The notes beneath the pieces are model-generated. The model ran no database searches. It saw nothing but the letters and a program-made list of their open reading frames with translations, and was not told the DNA's origin. This document shows, piece by piece, positions 1-8,188 of a stretch of 64,000 nucleotides of DNA. Position 1 is the first letter of the stretch. Every line of letters starts with the position of its first letter. Made by a program: the position numbers and the translations under genes. The stretch covers positions 1 to 64,000 of IMG/VR virus record IMGVR_UViG_3300037189_006220; one strand, given 5' to 3'. This DNA is from a virus.

Positions 1-1343
1 ATGTTCTGCTCTGCCTCACGAGCGTGCTGGATAAGACCAAGCTCGTTGTGGCGAGCGAGAAGCTCTGGGTACGCACGCGAGAACAGGTTACCGAACTGCA
101 TCTGGAGAGTAACAGCGTCAGTGTACGATGTCTGCTCCTGTGCAGCTGTAACAGTAAGGCTAGCCTTAGTTGAGCTGTTCGGGGTTGTGTCGGTTGAGTT
201 TGTCCAAACACCAACAGCGTTGTCATATGATGCCAATACTGGAGGAGTTACGTAGCGGATACCACCACGGTCTGCTTGGAACGAAGGAAGTGAGTCACGA
301 ACGGGACGGGCGTTTGAGCCAATTCCGAAGATGTCGTAACGAACCTGAAGAGGTGTGGCAAAACCACCCGAAGCGACAAGCGCCTTGGCTCCAACTACGT
401 TCTCAATCTTTGCGCGGTTCTCTTCTGGGTCAGTTCCGAGAGTACGAGCCTCTGGGTACTGGGTCGAGATTGAAGCAACGATGTGCTGCTCACCATCTCC
501 ACCATTGACGCGACGCAGTGAGTGGAGACGCTTCTCCATTGCGACTGCAACGTCGGACATTGAATCAATTGTGCTTCCAGCGGTGTAGCCCGGGATGTCG
601 GCACCAGCTGTGATAGCAACTGGAGCTGATTCGACAACTTCGAGCACAGGCTGACGGTCAACAGGAGCTTCGAAAGCTCCTTCTGCTGCGGCGGTCACGG
701 GTGCCTCTTCCTGAGCCTCTGGCTCAATAGTTGTGTTTTCTTCTGCTGAGAAGGTCTCTTCTTCAGCAACTGAAGCTTCAAGAACGTCTGATGTTGAAGC
801 CATAGGTGCTTCCTCAACAGGCTCTTTCTTCTCTTCTTCAGGTGTTTCTGTTCCCTCTTCAGCCGGGGTACCTTCAGCGGGAGCGCCCTCTACGGGAGCC
901 TCCTCTGCTGGAACCTCTGGCGAAGCGGGTGCTTCGTCAACGGGTGCGTTGTCGGTGGCGAACTCAGCAACTTCAGCCGAGTCAGTTGATGCCTCTGACA
1001 TGTTCTTCTCCTTGTTTTCATCTTGAGGGGTCTCGGTTGAGTCCTCAACAGGATTCTCCTCGGAGGGAACCTGCTCGGGGACTACATCTTCTGAACCGTG
1101 AACACGGTCAACAGCATCGGCAGCAGCAGCAGTAAGCTCTTCCGCCTGTGCCTCGCGACGAGTTACCTCGCCACGGACTGTGTCCAACATGTCTGCAAGA
1201 GTAGTCATTGCATCTACTGTCTCGGGAGTGGGGTCACTTTGCTCAACCGCCTCAAACTCGCTGACGATGCTTGTCTGAAGCTCAGCGACTTGCTCGTCGC
1301 TCAGCTCAGCTAGCTGGTCTAGCTGTGTTTTAATTTGGTCCAC
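1..1343 (-). CDS. Major capsid protein, C-terminus cut by window edge
   Basis: A 447-codon open frame runs off the left edge. The start is GTG with AGGAGAGG four bases upstream; there is no ATG option there. Residues 1-110 are helical and acidic, roughly 112-200 are a low-complexity Ala/Glu/Pro/Ser linker (about 690-1010), and the rest is globular with a late segment AYPELLARHNELGLIQHA. An N-terminal helical/acidic extension before the shell domain resembles HK97-fold capsids whose scaffold (delta) domain is fused and later removed. The protease polyprotein lies just upstream in the same leftward block. The capsid call is inferred from gene order and the C-terminal style. Confidence 0.72.
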   Translation of the reverse strand, partial: MDQIKTQLDQLAELSDEQVAELQTSIVSEFEAVEQSDPTPETVDAMTTLADMLDTVRGEVTRREAQAEELTAAAADAVDRVHGSEDVVPEQVPSEENPVEDSTETPQDENKEKNMSEASTDSAEVAEFATDNAPVDEAPASPEVPAEEAPVEGAPAEGTPAEEGTETPEEEKKEPVEEAPMASTSDVLEASVAEEETFSAEENTTIEPEAQEEAPVTAAAEGAFEAPVDRQPVLEVVESAPVAITAGADIPGYTAGSTIDSMSDVAVAMEKRLHSLRRVNGGDGEQHIVASISTQYPEARTLGTDPEENRAKIENVVGAKALVASGGFATPLQVRYDIFGIGSNARPVRDSLPSFQADRGGIRYVTPPVLASYDNAVGVWTNSTDTTPNSSTKASLTVTAAQEQTSYTDAVTLQMQFGNLFSRAYPELLARHNELGLIQHAREAEQN

Positions 1344-1367
1344 TGTACCTCTCCTTGGGCCAGTAAG

Positions 1368-1390
1368 GATGAGCGGAAGTCCCGCTCATC
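1368..1390 (-). terminator. Hairpin between capsid gene and upstream gene
   Basis: A perfect 9-bp stem (GATGAGCGG / CCGCTCATC) with a 5-nt loop sits 25 bases upstream of the capsid start. No T-run follows on the transcribed strand, so it may be a partial terminator or an mRNA processing/stability element that sets the high capsid transcript level rather than a full stop. Confidence 0.45.
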
Positions 1391-1472
1391 TTTGCGGATA
1401 GTCGGAGGTATAGGGACTTCAACACGCGATTGTGAAGAGGCACTACACCCACTAACTAATATTACATCAATT

Positions 1473-2219
1473 TTATGTTAGTAATCGAAGCATTCGGTTT
1501 AATTGAGACGAAATTTGCGACTGACTGTACACTTCTCCGCCAGACATGAAGTTTTTCAAATCCTTCGTGGCTACGGCTCCATCCTTAGGACCAATCTTCT
1601 TCTCAACTCGGTCAATGATATTTTGAGTGAGTTCTCGAAGAACAGGAGGTAAATCGCTAAAGCGAACCTTCTGTGCTTGGTCGTCGAATGGGAGGGGAAG
1701 ATTTGAAATAACCTTGCCAAGCTCAGTAGTCGTGGCACGCACGTTCTCTACAGACTTGGAGTTGAGTGCACCTGAATCAAGGCGGTCAACAGTACCAATA
1801 AGGTCATGGGCAGACTGTACAGCTTGCTTGTAGTTTCCTACGTTACCAAACTTCTCTGCTTCTTTAATCTTGGCAAGAACAACTTGATTTCCGTTAGGAC
1901 CCAAGTCCTGCTTAAGACGCGCTAGTACATCACGGAACTTGCCAGCCTCATCGCGGGGCTGAGTTTTACCGGGAACATACTTATCAAGAGATGGCAGTCC
2001 CTTATTAAGGTTGACAGGCTCTACAGCCTTTTCAATACCAGTCTTAGCGTTGATGATTGTCTTAGGAGCATCTCCACCGGGAACGGGGCGACCCTGCTTA
2101 GCTTGTTCTGCAGCGGTCTTAGCGTCCTCAACAAGATTCTTGAGTCGGTCAAGAGCACCAGCCACCAGTGGAGTCACTGGTGCTGGCGCTTCATTGATGT
2201 CTTCAGGAAGATTGTCCAT
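1473..2219 (-). CDS. Hypothetical head-region protein
   Basis: 248 aa, soluble, rich in Lys/Asp/Glu and helix-forming. It shares its start base with the stop of the protease polyprotein (ATG at 2219), so it is translationally coupled to it. It lies between protease and capsid, where a scaffold, decoration or head-completion factor is common. No recognisable family motif. Confidence 0.75.
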   Translation of the reverse strand: MDNLPEDINEAPAPVTPLVAGALDRLKNLVEDAKTAAEQAKQGRPVPGGDAPKTIINAKTGIEKAVEPVNLNKGLPSLDKYVPGKTQPRDEAGKFRDVLARLKQDLGPNGNQVVLAKIKEAEKFGNVGNYKQAVQSAHDLIGTVDRLDSGALNSKSVENVRATTTELGKVISNLPLPFDDQAQKVRFSDLPPVLRELTQNIIDRVEKKIGPKDGAVATKDLKNFMSGGEVYSQSQISSQLNRMLRLLT

Positions 2220-5200
2220 TACTCTGACTCTGTAGTACCTTCAGCAGATGCAGTGATGGCTTCGATACGAGCACGCATTGACTCAACGCTAGCTGTGATG
2301 CCCTGTGAGCTTGCTGTTGTCCAGCCCTCGGGTACGAGGTTTGACTTTCCAAGAGCCTCTGCACGCTTGATGATGTGCTTGCGAACCGCTGCCTTGTTCT
2401 TAGCGCGTCCGTAGGCGTGGATAGCCTTCTTCAGCTCCGAGGCATTGCGGATTGGGAATGAACCATCCTTGAGGGCAAATCCCTTTTCAGCTGCCTTTGC
2501 ACGGACAGCTTCCGAGATGTAACCAGCCTCATCGTAAGGAACACCTGAGGCAATGATTCCCTCGTCAGCGAGGATTGAGAATGCCTGAGCGTAGAACTGC
2601 TCTGCCTCATCTTCGTTAGCCTCGTCCGAGAGAGTCTGGAACTCCTCAGGGATAACTGAAGCGCGGAGTTGCCATGCCCACTTCTGGTGGTGGTCAATAC
2701 GCTCAGCGATGAAGTTAGCAATACCCTGCTCATTAGCTGCGGTGCAGACATTGAAGACCATCTTCAGCTCTTCGATAAGAGCGTTGTTAGCAATGAAGAG
2801 GTCGTATGCCATGTCGTGTGGGTTAGCTGTGTCGATGTCTGAGTCACCAATTGAGCGACCAGCCATGAAGTCACCAAGGTTGAATGGTGAGTCGTAGCCG
2901 AGCTTTACGATGTTCTCTGCGATTGGGTCGATTGAGCCATAGATGTCTTCGTAGATGTCTGAGAACAGCTCGTGGTACTGAGCGAAGTCCTGACCCTTGA
3001 CATTCCAGTGGTATCCGTGTGCACGGAAGTAGACCGAGACGACATCGGAGAGAAGCTTCTCAAGAACGTCAACAATGAGTGGCTCTTGCTCTTCAGCTTC
3101 CATACCCATACCATCAGCGGTAAGAGTCTCAACAGCTGGAGCAATGTTCAACTCCTGCTTGAGCGCATTAAAACGTGCGCGTGCTTCATCCATAGCGGAC
3201 ATTGTTTCTACTTTCTCCAGTCGCTCAAGGCGAGTTGATAGTTCAGTTACAGGGTCTGACTTGAGCTTGGCAAGTACTGAAGCACCAGCAGCTACGAGAG
3301 CCATAACCTGACCTGATGCGACGCGGGCGCGAGCAACAGGGAATCCGGGGACATTTACCTGACAAACAGCAACTAGCTCAAGGCTTCCCTTGATTGGTCG
3401 CCAGTCTCCCGAAGGAGCAGAAGCGCGTAGTGCGCGAACCTGCTCGGGTGAGCAACCGGGGCGAAGTGCGCCAGCAACCCAAATACCGTAAGCGTCTTCA
3501 CCAGCGTGGCAGTCGATAACTGCTGATGCGGTGTCATCGTAGTGCTTGACAGCTTCAGCAGCTGAAGCAGTAATGTCTGCGTGTCCACCAGCAAGAGTAA
3601 TCTGACCTACTGGAACATCTGAGCCATCCTCTGTACGGACAACACCAGTGTGGAAGTAAGCGTAGTTACTACGGCTACGAGGCGGGCGTGTGCCAAAAGC
3701 CATACCAATGTGGTCAACGTGCCATGCAGCGATGTGACCAAAGACACGACCATCGTCAGTAACAGTTAGCGGAGTTGGCTCCTTGAGAGCGGGGTTGTTG
3801 AACCACTCTTTGGGGGGATTAGTCGGAGCAACGCCAGCTACGATGCCACAAGCAACGAGTGCTGAAGCCTCTGTAGGGTCCATCTCATCGACGTAAACAC
3901 CGTCTGTAATCATTTTATCCTCCTGAGGATTGCCTTCTCCGTCGAGAAGATTAATTGTGCATTCTTGAAAAGCTGGCTTAGGTACAATTGTAACGCCCAT
4001 GACCCTAGCCTTATTTATAACAATTTTGTTTTTCTTGATTTCGCCTTCAGAGTTTTCTGTGGGAACCTCTTCTTCAGCCTCAAACTTGTCCATATCTGCT
4101 GACACTCCACGAAGGAATCCGTTACGGACAAGACGCTCAGCCTCGCGACCAAATGCGCCTGAATCGAAGACACCATAGGCGTTAGCAATGCCGTCTTCTG
4201 TGTGCTCCATCTTGTCGATACGTCCGACAACAACAGAACCGTCGTGACCAGCACCAGTCTTAATCTGCCACATGAGTGGAAGTGGGAGGTCACGCATGGT
4301 GATTGCATCCTTCTTAAAGATGCGTCCATCGCCGGACTCCTGACCCTCTGGAATAACTAGAGGAATGTAGAAGCCAGAACCTGACTCAGCAACTGTTCCA
4401 TCGGCAATAAGACCGTTCTGCTCAAAAGCATCTTCGACCTGTGCGTGTAGCTGACGGAGTTCGTAAATCTCGTCAAAGTCCTTGAGCGAGAAGTGACCGT
4501 GGTGCTCTTGCTGAGAACCGGGCCATACGCCGTTCATTTCCTTGTGGCGTAGTGCACAGTAACCCTTAGCACGAATACCAAGATACTTACCAAGGTGACG
4601 AACGCAACGCTTCCAGTCGCCCTCAACGCCCCACTTAATCTTTGCGCCACCCTCACCGATAGTCCAGTAACGGCGAAGCTGTTCTGCATCTCCGTGGCTA
4701 CGGTCAATTCCACCAGCAGCTACGAGCGAGAAGAGAATATCATTGGCTTGGTCAAGATTCTTGAGGAAGAGAACAATCTCCTCGTCTGGCTCCCAGTCGT
4801 CATCGTATGAGTCATCTGGCTCTTCAATGATGTCATGGATAGGCTGAGCCATTTCATTCTCAGTAACCTTTGTGAAGGCTGGTGTAGCTTCAGCGTCCTG
4901 CGACTCTGCAACTAGGTCAGCAAACTGCTCAATTGCAGATGCAGCGTGCTTAGCCTTCCTGTCCATCTTGGCGTGAGTAGAAGTATAGAATCCGAGAGCA
5001 TCCTTGTGACGGAGCTGGCAGTAGCCCTTTGCACGGACACCGAGGTACTTGGAGAGGTGGCGTACACAACGCTTCCAGTCTCCACCAGTTCCCCAGCGAA
5101 TCTTTGCAGCTCCTTCGCCGTGCGTCCAATACTCGCGGAGCTTCTCTGCGTTACCACGGTTACGGTCTGCACCACCAGCTGCAACGAGTGTCGGTCCAAA

Positions 5201-7213
5201 CAGAACGGACATAATCAGCGAAGCAGTAACTGCTGTAGCCTCATCAACCTGCTTAATAACATCCTGAAGAGTAGCATCATCAAGAGGAACTACTGGAGGA
5301 GGAGTAGCTGACTGAAGGTCAGCAAGGGTCTGAGCATCAGGAACCCACTTACCATCCTTACGAACGAACGTAGCTGGCTTAGTAGACGAATTAGATGATG
5401 GGACAAGGCTAACTAGCGAAAGAACAGCCTGTGGGTCGTCTTGGTCAACAACAGCTAGGTAGATTGGGGCAACATCTGAGTTCTCTGGAGTAACCTGAGT
5501 AGGTGCTTGACCCGGCTTAGCGGGGGTTACCTTTTCTGGCTCAGCAACTTGGCTGTCACCAGCAGCACGCATTGGAACAACAGGGCTGTACCAAATAGCG
5601 TTATTAGTTCCACTACGCTTGTCCTTTTCGTGTAGCCACTTATTGAGAAGTGGGTTACCGTAAGGATTCGTGTCAAACTTAGCGTCAGCCTTCTTTTCGT
5701 AGGCACGACCAGCGTCTCCAATGTCAGTGCTGTTCTTTCCTTGAACAGCTACATCCTTGGGGCTTGGGTTAGCACGGAATGAATCACGCTCTGACTTAAC
5801 CCATGCTGAGAAGTTTCCAAGAACCTGCTTGAGGCTGTCATCAGTCATAGCAGGAAGAGTTCCGGGAAGCTGTGCGCCAGCCTTACCAACAGGCATACGA
5901 GGCTCGCCAAGGATACCTGTAACATCTACAGGCTCAACCTGAACTGGCTGACCGGGGATAGTAGCTGTGTATGAACCGGGCTGGAGAATCTTTCCGGGAA
6001 CAGTAACAGTCTGACCGTTCTTAAGCTTTACATCTGCTGTTCCGTTAGCACTATTCATAGCTGTAACGGTTCCAGTACCCCGTGGGTCGCCACCTACGGT
6101 AACAGGAGCACCCATCGAGGTGAACTTACCAGTTGCGTCACGAACCTGCTTAGAAGCATTCTGTGAACGCTCTTCGCCTGTGTACTGGTTGTCTGATGAG
6201 GGAACAGTATCTGCACCAGCTGGAGCAGCTGCGGTAATTGTCTGGTCTACAAAGTCCCAGTCCTCAGCAAATACGGCTTCAACAGCAAGTTCAGACTCGT
6301 GGGAGTCAATCTCATCAATAGTGACATTCTTAAATGGGCACTCGTGAAGGTGAGCAGCGATGATGATTGCTGAATCCGGGTCAATCATCAGGTGAGAAGT
6401 TTCTACGTTATCGTAGGGGTCGTCAAGTGCACGGTCATAAGCCCAGATATCTCCGCTAGGAAATCCTAGGCTATCCCAGTCTCCATCGTCCCAAACATAG
6501 ACATGGCTATCCGAGTCAATCTTGTAGAGTCGGTCAATACCAGAACCATCAAGACGAACACGGGCGAGGAACTCTGGAGCAACAACTTCTTGCTCTTTTA
6601 GTGACTTCTCAAAATCCTCAAGCTCAATGTAGTGATTAGGCTTATCAAACTCGTACACACCAGCAGCAGTTACAGGCTTCTTGTCTTCACGCTCAACAAT
6701 TGCCTGTGCCCAACGCCATGCAGCGTCACCGCCCCACAATGCCCACGCGATACGACCCTTCGAGGGGAAGCCATCCTCCTTAGGAGACCAGCCTTTACCC
6801 TTTTTGTCTACCTCGTGGCGGGGGAAGTACTTAGCAATGTGGCGAACCTTGTGAATACCGATTTGTCCACCAGCAGCGAGAGTGCGAGCCGTATTAAGAC
6901 CAACAGAGGTACCACCACGGTTGTACTTTTTGTGCCACTCAAGCGACTTCTTAGCTTCAGCTTTTACTCCAGACGGAATTGTGTACATACGACCAGTAGA
7001 TGCTGTAATAGAAGCGGTCATAGAAAGAACACCTAGGTCAGCTAGGTCAGACTGAAATTCATCACCGCGTACAGGCTCCCACTCGTGGGACGCAGACATA
7101 ATGTCCATCGAGCCAGAGGCAACAATGACATTAATAGAGGAATCAATAATTACCCCAACACTGCCTTCAGTGAAAAGGTAAAGATTTCCAGAGCGTCCAG
7201 CAAGCTGAGCCAT
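2219..7213 (-). CDS. Capsid maturation protease polyprotein with fused Dps-like domain
   Basis: 1664 aa, several times the usual size of a prohead protease. Domains in order: residues 114-170, a segment with HIAKYFPRHEVDKKG and RIAWALWGGD; 678-738 and 831-897, two copies of a Cys-containing module (GDWKRCVRHLxKYLGxRAKGYCxLRHK); 945-1090, an HK97-type prohead protease with candidate catalytic His990 (GAGHDGSVVVGRI) and Ser1038 (LRGVSAD); 1140-1310, an unknown Gly-rich domain; 1375-1525, a ferritin-like Dps domain with HWNVKG; 1591-1634, a DUF6582-like tail (AYGRAKNKAAVRKHIIKRA). The protease should cleave the scaffold part of the capsid and possibly this protein itself. The polyprotein nature is inferred from domain number; the protease call is strong. 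Confidence 0.88.
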   Translation of the reverse strand: MAQLAGRSGNLYLFTEGSVGVIIDSSINVIVASGSMDIMSASHEWEPVRGDEFQSDLADLGVLSMTASITASTGRMYTIPSGVKAEAKKSLEWHKKYNRGGTSVGLNTARTLAAGGQIGIHKVRHIAKYFPRHEVDKKGKGWSPKEDGFPSKGRIAWALWGGDAAWRWAQAIVEREDKKPVTAAGVYEFDKPNHYIELEDFEKSLKEQEVVAPEFLARVRLDGSGIDRLYKIDSDSHVYVWDDGDWDSLGFPSGDIWAYDRALDDPYDNVETSHLMIDPDSAIIIAAHLHECPFKNVTIDEIDSHESELAVEAVFAEDWDFVDQTITAAAPAGADTVPSSDNQYTGEERSQNASKQVRDATGKFTSMGAPVTVGGDPRGTGTVTAMNSANGTADVKLKNGQTVTVPGKILQPGSYTATIPGQPVQVEPVDVTGILGEPRMPVGKAGAQLPGTLPAMTDDSLKQVLGNFSAWVKSERDSFRANPSPKDVAVQGKNSTDIGDAGRAYEKKADAKFDTNPYGNPLLNKWLHEKDKRSGTNNAIWYSPVVPMRAAGDSQVAEPEKVTPAKPGQAPTQVTPENSDVAPIYLAVVDQDDPQAVLSLVSLVPSSNSSTKPATFVRKDGKWVPDAQTLADLQSATPPPVVPLDDATLQDVIKQVDEATAVTASLIMSVLFGPTLVAAGGADRNRGNAEKLREYWTHGEGAAKIRWGTGGDWKRCVRHLSKYLGVRAKGYCQLRHKDALGFYTSTHAKMDRKAKHAASAIEQFADLVAESQDAEATPAFTKVTENEMAQPIHDIIEEPDDSYDDDWEPDEEIVLFLKNLDQANDILFSLVAAGGIDRSHGDAEQLRRYWTIGEGGAKIKWGVEGDWKRCVRHLGKYLGIRAKGYCALRHKEMNGVWPGSQQEHHGHFSLKDFDEIYELRQLHAQVEDAFEQNGLIADGTVAESGSGFYIPLVIPEGQESGDGRIFKKDAITMRDLPLPLMWQIKTGAGHDGSVVVGRIDKMEHTEDGIANAYGVFDSGAFGREAERLVRNGFLRGVSADMDKFEAEEEVPTENSEGEIKKNKIVINKARVMGVTIVPKPAFQECTINLLDGEGNPQEDKMITDGVYVDEMDPTEASALVACGIVAGVAPTNPPKEWFNNPALKEPTPLTVTDDGRVFGHIAAWHVDHIGMAFGTRPPRSRSNYAYFHTGVVRTEDGSDVPVGQITLAGGHADITASAAEAVKHYDDTASAVIDCHAGEDAYGIWVAGALRPGCSPEQVRALRASAPSGDWRPIKGSLELVAVCQVNVPGFPVARARVASGQVMALVAAGASVLAKLKSDPVTELSTRLERLEKVETMSAMDEARARFNALKQELNIAPAVETLTADGMGMEAEEQEPLIVDVLEKLLSDVVSVYFRAHGYHWNVKGQDFAQYHELFSDIYEDIYGSIDPIAENIVKLGYDSPFNLGDFMAGRSIGDSDIDTANPHDMAYDLFIANNALIEELKMVFNVCTAANEQGIANFIAERIDHHQKWAWQLRASVIPEEFQTLSDEANEDEAEQFYAQAFSILADEGIIASGVPYDEAGYISEAVRAKAAEKGFALKDGSFPIRNASELKKAIHAYGRAKNKAAVRKHIIKRAEALGKSNLVPEGWTTASSQGITASVESMRARIEAITASAEGTTESE
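2639..3091 (-). other. Dps/ferritin-like domain inside the protease polyprotein
   Basis: Residues 1375-1525. The spacing matches Dps ferroxidase ligands: His1402 (HWNVKG), His1414 twelve residues later (YHELF), Asp1429 and Glu1433 (SIDPIAENI). The usual Asp four residues after the second His is Ser1418, with Asp1419 adjacent. Dps proteins bind and oxidise iron at inter-subunit sites and protect DNA. Here the domain could be carried inside the head with packaged DNA or serve only as an oligomerisation scaffold. Confidence 0.75.
4523..5182 (-). repeat. Duplicated Cys-containing module in the polyprotein
   Basis: Two in-frame copies (5000-5182 and 4523-4723) encode about 65 aa each, sharing AAGGxDRxxGxAExLRxYW, GDWKRCVRHL, KYLG and RAKGYC. 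They are separated by an acidic linker. Both keep the two Cys, so an intramolecular disulfide or metal role is possible. Similar modules occur near actinophage proteases; their function is unknown to me. Confidence 0.8.
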
Positions 7214-7218
7214 ATGAG

Positions 7219-7833
7219 TTACTTACTCTCTGTGGTGTCGTCAGGTGAGGTTGTGTAGTTCTCTGCATCAGCAACGGTCATGTTGCCTTTGTCGTATTCT
7301 TTGACAAACTCTTCTGCTGTGTCAGCATTTACCATGTAAGGAATGGTGTCATCAAAAGTGTCGTCAGACGGCTTAACGCCAACCCACTGTCCGTTGTAGC
7401 GAATGAACGCGCCAAACTTATTGACATAGAGGACACCGTAGATGTCTTTGCTATCTGGCTGGCTAAAAGCAACCATTGTTTCATTAGCATCTTGTAGGTA
7501 TGGCATCTGTCCCAGTCCCTGTTCCTTAAAAAGCATTTTCGTGAGGATGTTCGTAGGCAAGTCTACCCCATAATCCGAAATCCACTCGCCGTCTTCTGAC
7601 TCAAGTGGGCGGATTGTGTAGGTATCGCCATCATCCGTGGTAAACGAAACTAAACCATTATTGTATGGTTCTATCTTACCGTCTTTGACGGGGAATGAGT
7701 CAACTGAACCACTAACATACTCAACATTCAGTGTTGAGTCGTCTGGCATAGAAGCGGATTTAATAGGCTTTGGGTCTGACCCGTCTGCCTTTTCGAGTAC
7801 TCCGGTAGTTGGATAGATGAGTCTATTAGGCAT
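7219..7833 (-). CDS. Hypothetical protein
   Basis: 204 aa, acidic, no membrane segment, many beta-type stretches. Its ATG overlaps the 3' end of the upstream frame by 8 bases and it ends 5 bases before the polyprotein start, so it belongs to the head operon. No family recognised; decoration or head-tail connector roles are possible by position only. Confidence 0.75.
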   Translation of the reverse strand: MPNRLIYPTTGVLEKADGSDPKPIKSASMPDDSTLNVEYVSGSVDSFPVKDGKIEPYNNGLVSFTTDDGDTYTIRPLESEDGEWISDYGVDLPTNILTKMLFKEQGLGQMPYLQDANETMVAFSQPDSKDIYGVLYVNKFGAFIRYNGQWVGVKPSDDTFDDTIPYMVNADTAEEFVKEYDKGNMTVADAENYTTSPDDTTESK

Positions 7834-8188
7834 TTTCGTCTAGCTCCTCATTAGCTTCTTCGCTGTTATAGAGATACTCGTCATCTTCTTCAGGGGTTTG
7901 AGGAGGATTTTCCTCATATGCTGCCTGAGCCATATTGAGCATATCAATAAGACCCTGAACTGAGTCGTATGCTTCTTTGCTAACATCGAATGTTCCAGAT
8001 GATTCTGAGTAAATATTTTCGAAACCATCTTTGTGTTCAGTCTCAAGGCTATACTGAGTTCCGAGTGAGCCATCCTGATATAGAAGAACACCGTTATCGA
8101 ATGTTGCAAGCAACTCTCCGTCGGGAGTTACATGCGTCGCTTTTACAGTCACCATATTAGGTGTATCTGCATTAGTATTAGTTTCCAC
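7826..8188 (-). CDS. Hypothetical protein
   Basis: 120 aa, acidic C-terminus. I choose GTG at 8188 (VETNTNAD...) because AGAGGA lies about 7 bases upstream and because it gives an 11-base overlap with the 2283-aa gene. The longer ATG frame from 8227 would overlap more and has no ribosome site. Beta-strand-rich middle (GELLATFDNGVLLYQDGSLG). No family recognised. Confidence 0.7.
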   Translation of the reverse strand: METNTNADTPNMVTVKATHVTPDGELLATFDNGVLLYQDGSLGTQYSLETEHKDGFENIYSESSGTFDVSKEAYDSVQGLIDMLNMAQAAYEENPPQTPEEDDEYLYNSEEANEELDENA

